From Gymnothorax reevesii (taxonomy: Eukaryota; Chordata; Actinopteri; Anguilliformes; Muraenidae), in the NCBI GenBank assembly GCA_029721435.1, contig CM056576.1, positions 116,239,166 through 116,303,165 of the forward strand: a DNA stretch of 64,000 nucleotides. The letters run 5' to 3'. The notes below the pieces were generated by a model. The model worked only from the letters and a program-made list of their open reading frames with translations, did no database searches and was not told the origin of the DNA. Shown piece by piece: positions 22,061 through 32,039 of this stretch. The position numbers and the translations under genes are program-made. Position 1 is the first letter of the stretch. Every line of letters starts with the position of its first letter.

Positions 22061-23712
22061 CAGTGCCATGAGAAAGTTTGGGCACCCTTGACAAATCAAA
22101 GTGTTTTTCATTCATATATAATTGGGTGTTTGATTCTACAACTTAGTCTTGACATATTAAATAACTAAAAGACACAGACATCTTTCAGCATTAAAGAGAA
22201 GTTTATTGGGCTAACAGAAAAAGTGCAATAAGCAGCAAAACAAAAATAGGCCCGTGCATAAGTTTGGGCACCCTAACAGAAACATTCCATCAATATTTTG
22301 TGGACCCTCCTTTTGCAAAAATTACAGCCTCTAGACGCTTTCTATAGCCACCAATGAGTGTATGGATCTTGGACGAAGGCATCTTGGCCCACTCCTCCTT
22401 GCAAAAGATCTCTAATTCCTTGAGGTTTGAAGGTCTACGAGCATGGACAGCTTGCTTCAATTCATCCCACAGATTTTCTATGATATTCAAATCTGGGGAC
22501 TGGGATGGCCATTCCAAGACATTGTACTTGTTCCTCTGCATGTATGCCCGCGTGGATTTGGAGCAATGTTTCGGGTCATTGTCTTGTTGAAACATCCATC
22601 CCCGTCGCAACTTCAACTTTGTCACAGACTCTTGCACATTATCCTCAAGAATCTGCTGGTATTGAGTGGAATCCATGCGACCATCAACTTTAACAAGGTT
22701 CCCAGTACCAGTACTCGCCACACAGCCCCACAGCATGATGGAACCTCCACCAAATTTCACTGTGGGTAGCAGATGTTTCTCTTGGAATTCTGTGTTCTTT
22801 TTTCGCCATGTGTATTGCCTCTTGTTGTGACCAAATAATTCGATTTTTGTTTCGTCAGTCCACAAGATCTTATTCCAAAAGGATACTGGCTTGTCCAAAT
22901 GTGCTTTTGCATAGTTCAAGCGACTCAATTTGTGGCGACGGTGAAGAAAGGGCTTTTTCCTCATCACTCTCCCGTACAGTCTTTCCTCATGCAAATTGCA
23001 CTGTATTGTTGACCTATGCACAATGACCCCATCTGCAGCTAGATCCCTTTGCAAGTCTCTGGTGGTGGTCTGTGGGTTGTTTTTAACTATTCTCAGCATC
23101 CTTCGTCTTTGCCTCCCTGAAATTTTTCTTGGCCTACCACTTCTGGCCTTGACAAGGACTGTGCCTGTGGCTTTCCATTTTCTTACAATGTTCCTCACGG
23201 TAGACACTGACAGTTGAAATCTTTTGGAAAGTTTTTTGTAGCCTTCCCCTAGTCCATACTGCTCTATAATCTTCGTTTTGAGGTCATGAGAAAGTTGTTT
23301 TGAGGCCCCCATCTTGCAGCTCTTCAGAGGACAGTCAAAGAGAAAGAGAACTGGCATTTGGCCACCTTAAATAGCCTTTGTCATGATTGGATGCACCTGC
23401 CTATTAAGTTCAAGGCTTAATGAGCTCACTTAACCAACTTGGTGTTTTCAATTACTCTGTGATGATTAGTTACAGGTCCTCAAAGCAACAAAATGTCAAG
23501 GGTTCCCATACTTTTGCACAGCCCATTTTTCACATTTGATTTAATTTCATACAAAGGAATACACCAATAATTAAAATCAGTGTCTGCAAAACAACCCAGC
23601 ACTTGGCTCTGATGGGCAAAGGAAGGACATGCCACTAGGATGTTTTTCTGTGGAGACAGAGTCAATTATTGTACAACCTCAGATGGGGTGCCCAAACTTT
23701 CTCATAGCACTG
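22061..23712 (-). mobile_element. Tc1-like transposon, apparently intact, in lamc1 intron 18
   Basis: This 1,652-bp element is flanked by TA on both sides (22059-22060 and 23713-23714). The outer ends CAGTGCCATGAGAAAGTTTG and CAGTGCTATGAGAAAGTTTG (right, inverted) differ at one base. Inner direct-repeat copies, GTGCATAAGTTTGGGCACCC near 22254-22273 and an inverted relative near 23497-23520, give IR/DR ends of roughly 215 bp. It contains a full transposase frame in the same orientation as lamc1. Confidence 0.93.
22290..23312 (-). CDS. Tc1-like transposase, full length (340 codons)
   Basis: The protein is a cut-and-paste transposase of the Tc1/mariner superfamily. It binds the element's inverted repeats and inserts at TA. 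The start at 23312 (MGASKQLSHDLKTKIIEQYG) gives 340 residues, the usual Tc1 length; an upstream in-frame Met would add 15 residues. Visible parts are the first HTH (YKKLSKRFQLSVSTVRNIVR), the GRPRK hook, a second HTH, and the catalytic triad. The triad is Asp in LWTDETK, Asp in QQD of FQQDNDPKH, and Glu in NIIENLW, with 34 residues between the second Asp and the Glu (DD34E). A glycine-rich box (KFGGGSIMLWG) is present. No stop or frameshift interrupts the frame, so it may encode active enzyme; activity itself cannot be judged from sequence. Confidence 0.93.
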   Translation of the reverse strand: MGASKQLSHDLKTKIIEQYGLGEGYKKLSKRFQLSVSTVRNIVRKWKATGTVLVKARSGRPRKISGRQRRRMLRIVKNNPQTTTRDLQRDLAADGVIVHRSTIQCNLHEERLYGRVMRKKPFLHRRHKLSRLNYAKAHLDKPVSFWNKILWTDETKIELFGHNKRQYTWRKKNTEFQEKHLLPTVKFGGGSIMLWGCVASTGTGNLVKVDGRMDSTQYQQILEDNVQESVTKLKLRRGWMFQQDNDPKHCSKSTRAYMQRNKYNVLEWPSQSPDLNIIENLWDELKQAVHARRPSNLKELEIFCKEEWAKMPSSKIHTLIGGYRKRLEAVIFAKGGSTKY

Positions 23713-25660
23713 TATATACTGCAAGTAGTATCCAGGAAAGGCCCAGTCCTTCTGGAGTGACGAAGGGCGAAGGATTGACAATTTGCCCACAAAGGCAAGG
23801 GAAAAGAAAAATAAATAAAAAAATCCATGAATTTGGAATCAATCAATCCAAACATCTCATTCATCTGTCCCTTGTTTGTTCCAGCAATCTTTAAGTTTTG
23901 CACTTTAACTCCTTTAATTGATTTACTGTCTAACTTATCATATCCCCCACTTCCCAATGTAAATATTTGTATGCCTAACCCCTTTCCTTGAGTGTTCAAA
24001 AGCTATGCTGTGTCAAGGCGTGAGGTTGTGTCAGTGCCTTTGGCTAGAGTAAGCACAGATGACTGAAGGCACCATGAATGCGAAAAAGTACACTGAGATT
24101 GGAACCTCATATGCCGCCCTCCTGAAGAAATCATTCCAGGAACACATGCATATTTCAGCCACCCAAAACCGCATTCTGCAGGCATTACAAAGGCATGGAT
24201 GCAAAAGATGAGAGGTTAGGTGCAGGACTGGGATGCCAGCAGACCTGACTTCTCTCCAATAAACAGCATGTGACACATTTTGAAATGCAGAATGTGACAA
24301 AGACCCTGTGGTGCTGCAAACTTCAAGACTTGTTGGGCTGGGCAGAGCAGCGGCGTAAATGTCACTGGCTGGCTAACTGGCTGATCAATCAAGTTCAACG
24401 ATTTGCTGGCCCACGGGGAAGAAGTTCAGTGATTGGTTGGCCAGTGGGGAAGAGGCAGTCCAGCCATATACTAGGTGCACCTTGTTTGCAGGAGGAATTC
24501 GAAAAAATTACTCCAGGCACACCTAAAACACTTGGCATCTCCAGTCCCAGAACGCTTGTCTAGTGTTTTGAAAAAGACTGGGTACAACACAGTGGTAAAT
24601 ATTTTACTTTCTGAACTTTTGATGAAACATGTAACAAAAATCAAAATTGAAATAAGTGTTTATTTGGAAAAATCTGTAAAATTCAAGTGGCGAAACATCA
24701 AATGAGATGCGGTTGTATTGTTTTCAATGTATAACAGGTCAAAAATGGTTTACATACCGCTGTTTTTAGTGTAAATTTTCATTTAACATACCTAACTTTT
24801 CTAATGTGGGGTTGTAAATGCAGATGACAGTGTTCTATTGTGTTGACTCTATACAACTAGCCATGGAAAACCAACAGGTTTTAAATCACTACAAGCTGCA
24901 CTTACAAACATCAAAATGGTCCTCAACTCATGTTAACCTATTTTATACTGTTCTCTAGGGCAGGAAGTGTTGATGATCAGATCCACTACGTCTCAACTCT
25001 GAATAGATGTGATACAAATACAGTCACAATATCCAACTATCTTGGCATTTGGCAAAAAGAGAAAAGCTTCTTTAAACACCAATCAGGTCAGACAGCTAAG
25101 ACAAGAAATGACCTATTATACAAGAAAAAAAACAGCTTCCCTATGCTCTATCGGAAAGTGTAGTGGAAGCAGGTAATCATGTCAGTTTTCTATTATGGTG
25201 ATATTGCTTTTATCAATGCAGCAGCCTCCGGCCTTCAGCCACAGGACTCAATTTATTCAATGTTTCATTCTTCCCTCAGGTTATCACTGGTGGGATAAAC
25301 CTATGGTACAACTCAGATCACCCCTTATGTAACAGCTGAGAGGCCATACCTTGAAGAAACGAGAATAACATATTATTCATTATGCCTTCAAAGGAAAATT
25401 ACCATCTTTAATCTCCTCACTCTCGCACTCAAATTCTGATCCACATAAATCACGTTCAAGTCACAGGCAAATCCTGGAAGTGGTTCAAGTCAGCATTGAT
25501 TTGGGAAAGACTGCTTTAAGTTTCTGTGCGCCAGATAAATGGAATGGAGGGAATATTGATATGGGGTTTACAGCAGGTTTTGCAGATCCTCAGCACCAAA
25601 CATTGAATCTCTGACCTGATTGTAGTAATGCTTAAGTAGTGTGGAGGGGTCTGCTCTGAC

Positions 25661-25817
25661 CTTTGCTGGTTTGAGCTTCTCGCAGCAGGTCCATGATGGC
25701 CTTCTCAGCCTCCTTCAGTCGATCCTCAAAGGCCTTGTCGGTCACTGTCTGCTGGTTGGAGCCCAAGTTGTCGATCAGGTTCTGGAGGTCCTGCATCTTC
25801 CGCCTCTGTTCGTTCAC
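25661..25817 (-). CDS. lamc1: lamc1 exon 18: coiled coil
   Basis: This 157-nt exon encodes VNEQRRKMQDLQNLIDNLGS, then NQQTVTDKAFEDRLKEAEKA and IMDLLREAQTSK, a heptad-rich coiled-coil segment (domain II). The acceptor is GTGCTCAG and the donor GTCAGA. The split codon with exon 19 gives Glu. Confidence 0.95.
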
Positions 25818-25939
25818 CTGAGCACATTACAGGTGGTGACCAATAAAATCAGAGCATGACATCTTGAAAGCAGCGCAATGTCACTTCTCAAAAACTTTTG
25901 CGAACCTTGTGCCATTTCAAAAACTGAGGAGAATCAGGA

Positions 25940-26400
25940 GAGTCCTTATCCCTCTCAAGGGTAATAGGAGAGAGCCTTACCTTATCCCTCACTAGAGTAA
26001 CAGGAGAGAGGGCTTTACCTTATCCCTCACTAGAGTAACAGGAGAGAGCCTTACCTTATCCCTCACAAGAGTAACAGGAGAGAGAATTTTACCTTATCCC
26101 TCACAAGAGTAACAGGAGAGAGAGCTTTACCTTATCCCTCACTAGAGTAACAGGAGAGAGAGCCTTACCTTATCCCTCACAAGAGTAACAGGAGAGAGAG
26201 CTTTACCTTCTCCCTCACAAGAGTAACAGGAGAGAGAGCTTTACTTTATCCCTCACTAGAGTAACAGGAGAGAGAGCCTTACCTTATCCCTCACTAGAGT
26301 AACAGGAGAGAGAGCCTTACCTTATCCCTCACTAGAGTAACAGGAGAAAGCCTTACCTTATTCCTCACTAGAGTAACAGGAGAAAGCCTTACCTTATCCC
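25940..26400 (-). repeat. 36-38 bp tandem array made of the exon 17 end and its splice donor
   Basis: About 12 further copies of a unit containing CTAGTGAGGGATAAGGTAAG (minus strand) fill about 80 percent of the 575-bp intron 17. The GTAAGG/GTAAAG motifs start at plus-strand positions 26351, 26315, 26277, 26239, 26201, 26163, 26125, 26087, 26049, 26013 and 25975, after the true donor at 26387. The first two steps are 36 bp, then mostly 38 bp. The last coding bases of exon 17 are themselves part of the first unit. Confidence 0.93.
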
Positions 26401-26571
26401 TCACTAGCGTGTAACAAGATGGGCACTGCTGGCAGCCAGGGCGGGTGCGGTTGTAGAAGTAGTTCTCCTCACACATGTCACAGCGGGACCCAACAAAGCC
26501 AGGCCGGCACTCGCAGCGCCCGTCCTCCTTACACTGGGCTGACTGAGAACCCTCTGGATCGCAGTCACAAG
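26393..26571 (-). CDS. lamc1: lamc1 exon 17: LE module 11 and start of coiled coil
   Basis: This 179-nt exon reads CDCDPEGSQSAQCKEDGRCE, then CRPGFVGSRCDMCEENYFYN and RTRPGCQQCPSCYTLVRDK. It ends the rod of LE modules and begins the coiled coil. The acceptor is CTTTCAG. The donor AAG|GTAAGG at 26387-26392 is the first of a ladder of near-identical donors in a 36-38 bp tandem array filling intron 17. I chose the first because it joins exon 18 in phase (RDKVNEQRRKM), as in other gamma-1 chains. Confidence 0.95.
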
Positions 26572-26842
26572 CTGAAAGGGAACAGGAAATGACTACGTCT
26601 GACACCACATCCCAGAATACAGAGATTTAATGCATGCCAGCAGCAAAGTGTACCACCGACCACTGAGGGGGAGAGACTTATGACCATAGCCTACAAGGGT
26701 CAAGTGGAATAGGGGGATGATACTTATGTTCATAGCCTATAACAATGGGTGAAATGGAGACGGATACTTATGTCATGTATGATCACAGCCTGTTAGAGTG
26801 TGATAACATTGGGTATAGATATCACTGTACTCTCAAACTTAC

Positions 26843-26985
26843 GTTTGCAGCCGGACGACCCAAAGCCGAAGAAGTTGACCTCGCAGCGCTCACAGTGCTG
26901 GCCCGTGACACCCGGCTGGCATTCACATTGTCCAGTTCTGATGTCACACTGCCCATTAGTGGAGCCAATGGCATTGCAGTTGCAT
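26843..26985 (-). CDS. lamc1: lamc1 exon 16: LE module 10
   Basis: This 143-nt exon encodes CNCNAIGSTNGQCDIRTGQC, then ECQPGVTGQHCERCEVNFFG and FGSSGCK. The acceptor is AACTTTAG and the donor GTAAGT. The last base forms Pro with exon 17, giving GCKPCDCDPEG. Confidence 0.97.
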
Positions 26986-27524
26986 CTAAAGTTGAGAACA
27001 AAAGGCGTTTACAGCATGCTACAATGCACCCACCTCTGGCAGCCATTTTACAGCCACTCAGAACCAGTAAAGTGATGGTCGTCAAAGTTTCAGTGGGAAA
27101 GATCTCACAATTGAACAAAAACTTTTAGGTTCTGGACTTTTCCTAACAGAAAAAAATGATAGAAACTTGATTTTGAAAGTTCAAATGACACGTATAGGTA
27201 GTGGTTTAAGATTTTAACCACTTTTAATTACTGCAAATGAAGGTTAAACTCAGTTTCTACCAAAAGTGACACACACATGCTAGGATTTTCCAGATCATAG
27301 AAGAAATGATCGTCGATGGCCAAAAGCCGCCTCTGATTGTCACCTTCCTTCTACCTGGGAGTCCGGTGAGAAATTACTCCAGCCAATCAGGAGCACTTCA
27401 ACTCAACTCAAACATTTAAAGCAAACACGGTTGACCAAAGAGATGTACAGGTCAGAAAGGCAAAAAATAATAAATTACATACAAATAGTACAATACTAGA
27501 GCTGGACTCGCGAGAGTCCACAAC

Positions 27525-27745
27525 TCCGCCAGCATAGCCAAATTTGAAAGTTAGCCTATGTTTTAGCTGTACTTCAGCCTAGATATGCCAAAATTTAATC
27601 ATTTGTTCCTCTTGTGCTCCTTGCACATCCTGCAAAGTTTGGTTAAAATCTATGCAACTGTTTTTGAGATATCCGGCTCACAGACAGACAAACAAATAAA
27701 TAAACAAACGGAAGCAAAAACATAACCTCCTTGGCAGAGGTAACA
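27525..27745. repeat. Degenerate short element in intron 15
   Basis: CAACTCCGCCAGC at the left and CTCCTTGGCAGAGGTAAC at the right are imperfect inverted ends. Inside are TTTTTGAGATATCCGG and ACAGACAGACAAACAAATAA. The layout resembles the 19358-19629 element in inverted orientation. Confidence 0.45.
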
Positions 27746-28299
27746 TAGAACGGAATGCTAAAGTACTCTTGGCCGAATGGGCATAAGACAATGAATTACT
27801 ACACAAAGGGTTTTTTAATGTATGCCTATGTAACACAATGTGTTTAATACTTTCGGGCTTGAGAGAAGTTTCAAGAGTCAAAAGGAAGACAGAGGTAATT
27901 GTCCAATTTCATCTAGGACCTGTCAGGTTATATGGAAGGTGAGGTACAGGACAGCTGGGACTTTACCTCGTTTGGCATTCAGAATATGAAGTCTGACATG
28001 ATGCACGGTCATGAAAATTAGATGTTATGTTGAAGGTGACTCAACAGTTTGGTGTTGCTATGTTGCTACATGAAATTGTTATTAGAAGGTATTTAAAGTA
28101 GGTGAAGGCCATGTAGCTCCCACGTCCTCCAATCTGATTATCCAGTGAGTACACCTTATGAATTTGACATTGCACTTCCATGACATTTTTTGGTGTAGCG
28201 TAATGAAAGTAACACTGTTCAGAAACAATGTGATCTTTTGAGCCCAATAACCAGTTGGTCATCCACCTTTAAGCTCTGCAAGCTGATTATTCAAACACA

Positions 28300-28560
28300 C
28301 ACGCATTAAATTTTACGCGGCTACAACAAAAATAGTGGATGTAATCAAGGAAACAGTGTTTACAAAGAATGTGACCTTTTGACCCCTTAAAGTAGGTCAA
28401 GGTTACCCATCTCTGAACTTGTCCAAGCTAGATGTCCAAAGAACTGTCCCTGTGAATTTCATTACCCTGACAATAATAGGAAAGGAGTTACTGCCTACAC
28501 AGACGAATGCAAGGTCTTCGCAATACCCGATGGCCATATTTTGGCCTCGGGTAAAAATGC
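28300..28560. repeat. Possible degenerate repeat in intron 15
   Basis: GTGACCTTTTGACCCCTTAA, TAGGTCAAGGTTACCCATCT and ACACAGACGAATGCAAGGTC resemble the modules of the GGTCA/GACGGA-type elements elsewhere in the window. Boundaries are not clear. Confidence 0.3.
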
Positions 28561-29065
28561 TAAACAAATACGCAGTGCAATATGAGAATTTCAGTTATAA
28601 AGTCATCGTGAGACCAGCTCAACTTGAATTAAATGCTTGGGTAAAAGGTGAGTCTTTAAAGAAGACTTGAAAATCTCCACGGTCTGGACAGATCTTAATC
28701 GATCCTTCAATTAACTACCCTGGAGAAATGGGCTGAATTTTGATTTCAGGAACAGATCTGATTATCTAGGCAGTAAAGCCAAAGTAATAAAGACTTGAAA
28801 CTGCCGAGAGATAAGACCAGAGTAACAAAGTCCATGAATCAGAAAGTGAAAGTCCTACCACATATTTCTATCATTTACACTACTGGCCAACTATTCACGA
28901 ATCACTTCTACCTCCTGGTAGGCATACTGCACTGATTCTTGTGTGCAGTCTGAAACAAAGCACTGAGAAGGCACTTTCATTTTCGAACCTGGATTGTGCA
29001 CCTCTGCCCAAGGCAGCATTCCCACTCCCTCTCGAAACCGCACCTCGGTGTCCCCCGCCACCCAC

Positions 29066-29219
29066 CTCTCACAGCCGCGGCCGGACTGCAGGTTGTAGTA
29101 GCCGGGCTCACAGGCGCTGCAGTCACGGTTGGTGACGTGGGGCAGACACTGGCACTGCCCCGTGACCTGCAAGCAGCTGGTCTGCCTGTTCACCGTGCCG
29201 AAAGGAGAGCACGAGCAGG
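29066..29219 (-). CDS. lamc1: lamc1 exon 15: LE module 9
   Basis: This 154-nt exon reads [20 protein letters not shown], then [20 protein letters not shown] and [10 protein letters not shown], a complete LE module. The acceptor is CTCTGCAG and the donor GTGGGT. The split Arg codon joins exon 16 to give GCERCNCNAIG. Confidence 0.97.
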
Positions 29220-29735
29220 CTGCAGAGAGGTATAAACACAGGTACATTAGAAACAAGGTCTATTACCAACATTTTACTTCACCAGAGAACATGCAGAGAT
29301 TGACATCTTACCCGCTTCAGTTTAAATGCATAATGCGTGGCTAAACTGGACCTTCTTTCAAATTACTGTTACTGTCGAGGTGGCTCTATTTGTGGGTATT
29401 CTCATGGTTTTATGTAAAAGTCATTATTTTATCAAAAGAATAATTACATGTGGTAAAATTCCCTAAAAGCTTTATTTCGAATAATTTGAGATAATGACCA
29501 AGAATATAAAGAAATGGAGAGAATGGGGAAAAAAAGAAAAGGAGAAGGAAAGAGCACAACGGCGAGGAGAAAATCGAAGACTGAGAAAGAGACCAACACA
29601 AAGATGGAGAGACAAAGACTAAGAATCACACGAGCCCTGAAGCATGCTGGGAAACGAACTCTAAACCTGAGTGGATTGAGCGCTAAGGTGATAGAAAGTT
29701 AGCATGGCTACAGACAGCGGAGGAGGGCTTCTCAC

Positions 29736-29981
29736 ATCTGCACTTCTCGCTAGTGTTGGTGGCCAGCGGGTTGCCATAGAAGCCCTCTTTGCAGCGGTCG
29801 CAGAAGAAGCCGTCGGTGTTGTAGATGCACTTCTGGCACTCGCCGGTCACGCGGTCGCAGTTACCCACGGCGTTGGGGTCGATGTTGTCGCTGCACTTGC
29901 AGGCTCGGCAGGTCCGGACCGGCCCGCTCTCGCCCAAGGGATCACCGAAGAAGCCATCGTCGCACAGTTCGCAACGCTTCC
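29736..29981 (-). CDS. lamc1: lamc1 exon 14: LE modules 7 and 8, nidogen-binding site
   Basis: This 246-nt exon reads KRCELCDDGFFGDPLGESGP, then SDNIDPNAVGNCDRVTGECQ and KCIYNTDGFFCDRCKEGFYG. The heptapeptide NIDPNAV (codons at 29866-29886) is the established high-affinity nidogen-1 contact in the gamma-1 LEb3 module, so this chain should link laminin to nidogen and collagen IV. The acceptor is GACCCAG and the donor GTGAGA. The junction codon with exon 15 is TCC (Ser), where the human chain has Ala. Confidence 0.97.
29866..29886 (-). other. lamc1: Nidogen-binding motif NIDPNAV
   Basis: These 21 bases encode NIDPNAV within LE module 8. From family knowledge, the Asp, second Asn and Val of this loop are the main nidogen contacts in mouse gamma-1. 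All three are present. Confidence 0.93.
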
Positions 29982-31850
29982 CTGGGTCACGAAGAGGCAT
30001 GTGACTCAATGTCCGGCTCAAGCTACATCCACACTAGTACATTTCTGTTTTAAAATGCATAACTTTCGCTATGTTTCGCCTAGTGTCCACAATACTCAGT
30101 CGTTTTGGAACCCCTAAAATGGAGAAAGCAGGTCATTTCAGAGCAATTTACTGATTCTTTATGATATTTGGTAGGAAATATTCACAAGTTATAACTTTAA
30201 GATGGCCGTGAAATCTGAAAATTTACAAACAAACATTCACTTTTGAAGAAGTAGCCCTACAAATGAATAATCCATATATGCAATATAATTTCTTCTTAAA
30301 GCCATTCATATACATTTTAAAACCTATCCAGCCCAGTTCTAAACTTCTGATTGACATACGGTTAAGCCCCTCCCTCGAATGCGATGAGCCAATCACACTA
30401 CGCATTCTCTCCCCATATACTCGAACATTCTGAGCCTGAACTTCAATTCAAATGCATTATGGAAACTTCGAATTGTTCGCTTTTATGGGGTTTTAAAATT
30501 TTTCGAAGGTGAAAAAAAAAAAAGGTCAAACGCTGTGCTTGGGGTAAATGTGACTCCAATACAAGGTGTCCCGAGAGGCTCGGCGATAGGGTTTATTTTC
30601 TACCCCTCCCAAAGTCACAGCTTAACCGAAAGAAGTGTCTGCTCTGGATAAAGCTTTGTGGAAGACCCCACTATCAGCTTAACGTAGCTAACAAAGGTCA
30701 ACAAGGATGTCTACATTTGTTCCAAGCTAAGTCAATATTGTGTTTAAGGCAACATCTTGTCACTTTGCTGGAGATTGATGTAAAGTTATCTTTTACATCC
30801 CTAAGTTCGCTAAAGTTAGTAAACTTTGTGGCTAACTTCAGTGCTTATGGACGTTGGCTTAACGTGAGCTCCTGGCTGTGTTGTTTACCATGTCACCTTG
30901 TTTAACTTAGGAGTTCAGTCACGCCAGGTTGGATTTCTAAAATTCAGCAGCCATAATAATATGTAAATTAAAAGTTATTACCCTGCAGTGCACAAATAAT
31001 GCTGATCCTCTATCTTGTTGTGTGAGAGGGTCCGAAAATGAGATGCAGTTGATCGCGTTCGTACTGAGACCTGAAAATTTTAGCTTCTAATTTAAACCTT
31101 TCGTTGACCTTCTCCACTCTAAATTCATTCATGCATCCCTCCAATGCATAGTGTAACCCTTTTTTTGACTTCTTGATGATATTTGAGCCTTCAATTGCCT
31201 GAAATCATCGATCGAATCCTGAAAAATATCTCCGCCTGTGATACCAGCCATTAGCGCCTGTTCTAAAATGTTGATTGTTTGTCTGAGTCAGTGGAGGGGG
31301 CGGGGCTTAGCCATAGGTCAATTACACTGTTGTCCAGGTTGGGTGACTGAAAAAAGTATTCTAGTACCAGTGGGGTAGTTCTATCCACATTTCTATTGGG
31401 CAGCAAATGAGTGGTATAAAAGTCCCTACTTGTCTGATGGTGGCAGTTGGACATTTGATGGTAGTGTTATAATAACCTGCAAGCAGTTGCACCCATTTTG
31501 CCTGTTGAACAGTTTAGGCAATTGTTCTCGGTTCCAGTTTTACAGTTGTTCAAGGCATTTCTCCAATAGGGCTGTAATACCTGCACCTGTGGTACCACCT
31601 GAGTAGTACATAGTAGCATTACAAGAACCCTTCGCGGCTGGTTTGTGAGTAGTAGTATTACCGTCATCAGAGGGGAATGTGTAACTGTAGTGCCAGTTAG
31701 GCAATTGGTAGTAGTACTGCAGTAGCCTAGGGGCAAGTATGCTCCTGTTGCCTGATGGGCAATTAGTATGACAATCTGCAGCTATTGTGACAGTTTACTA
31801 CTGTTGGGTAGTCATTATTAGCATTAAGGTATCCAGTGGGGCCTTTATAC
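29982..31850 (-). other. lamc1 intron 13, no gene seen
   Basis: Unique-looking intron. Degenerate GTAGT/GGCAATTG phrases around 31600-31790 hint at weak internal repetition. No other feature was recognised. Confidence 0.4.
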
Positions 31851-32039
31851 CTGTTGTGCCAGTTGGACAGTTGGTACACACCACCTCCTTGGTTTTGGGA
31901 ACCACAGCGCAGGTTGAGCCCCCGGGACAGGGGCAGGGCTTGCAGTCGGACGACGTCCCAGCGGTGGCGTCCCCGTAGTAGCCATCCTTACACTTCTCGC
32001 AGCTGATCCCAGCAGTGTTGTGCTTACAGGCGCACATCC
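31851..32039 (-). CDS. lamc1: lamc1 exon 13: LE modules 6 and 7
   Basis: This 189-nt exon encodes MCACKHNTAGISCEKCKDGY, then YGDATAGTSSDCKPCPCPGG and STCAVVPKTKEVVCTNCPTG. The PCPCPGG...VVPKTKEVVCTNCPTGTTGKRC stretch is highly conserved in gamma-1 chains. The acceptor is GTTGCAG and the donor GTATAA. Confidence 0.97.

Larger units (their letters stand above)
18667..25660 (-). other. lamc1 intron 18 (about 7 kb)
   Basis: The largest intron fully inside the window. Besides the elements listed separately (19358-19629, 21090-21596, 22061-23712), I see only A/T-rich sequence and short chance open frames, with no host exon. Confidence 0.8.

Noticed and set aside
25940..26400. CRISPR-like appearance of regular 36-38 bp repeats
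   Set aside because: Units are directly adjacent without unique spacers, the host is a vertebrate, and the unit is derived from an exon-intron boundary.
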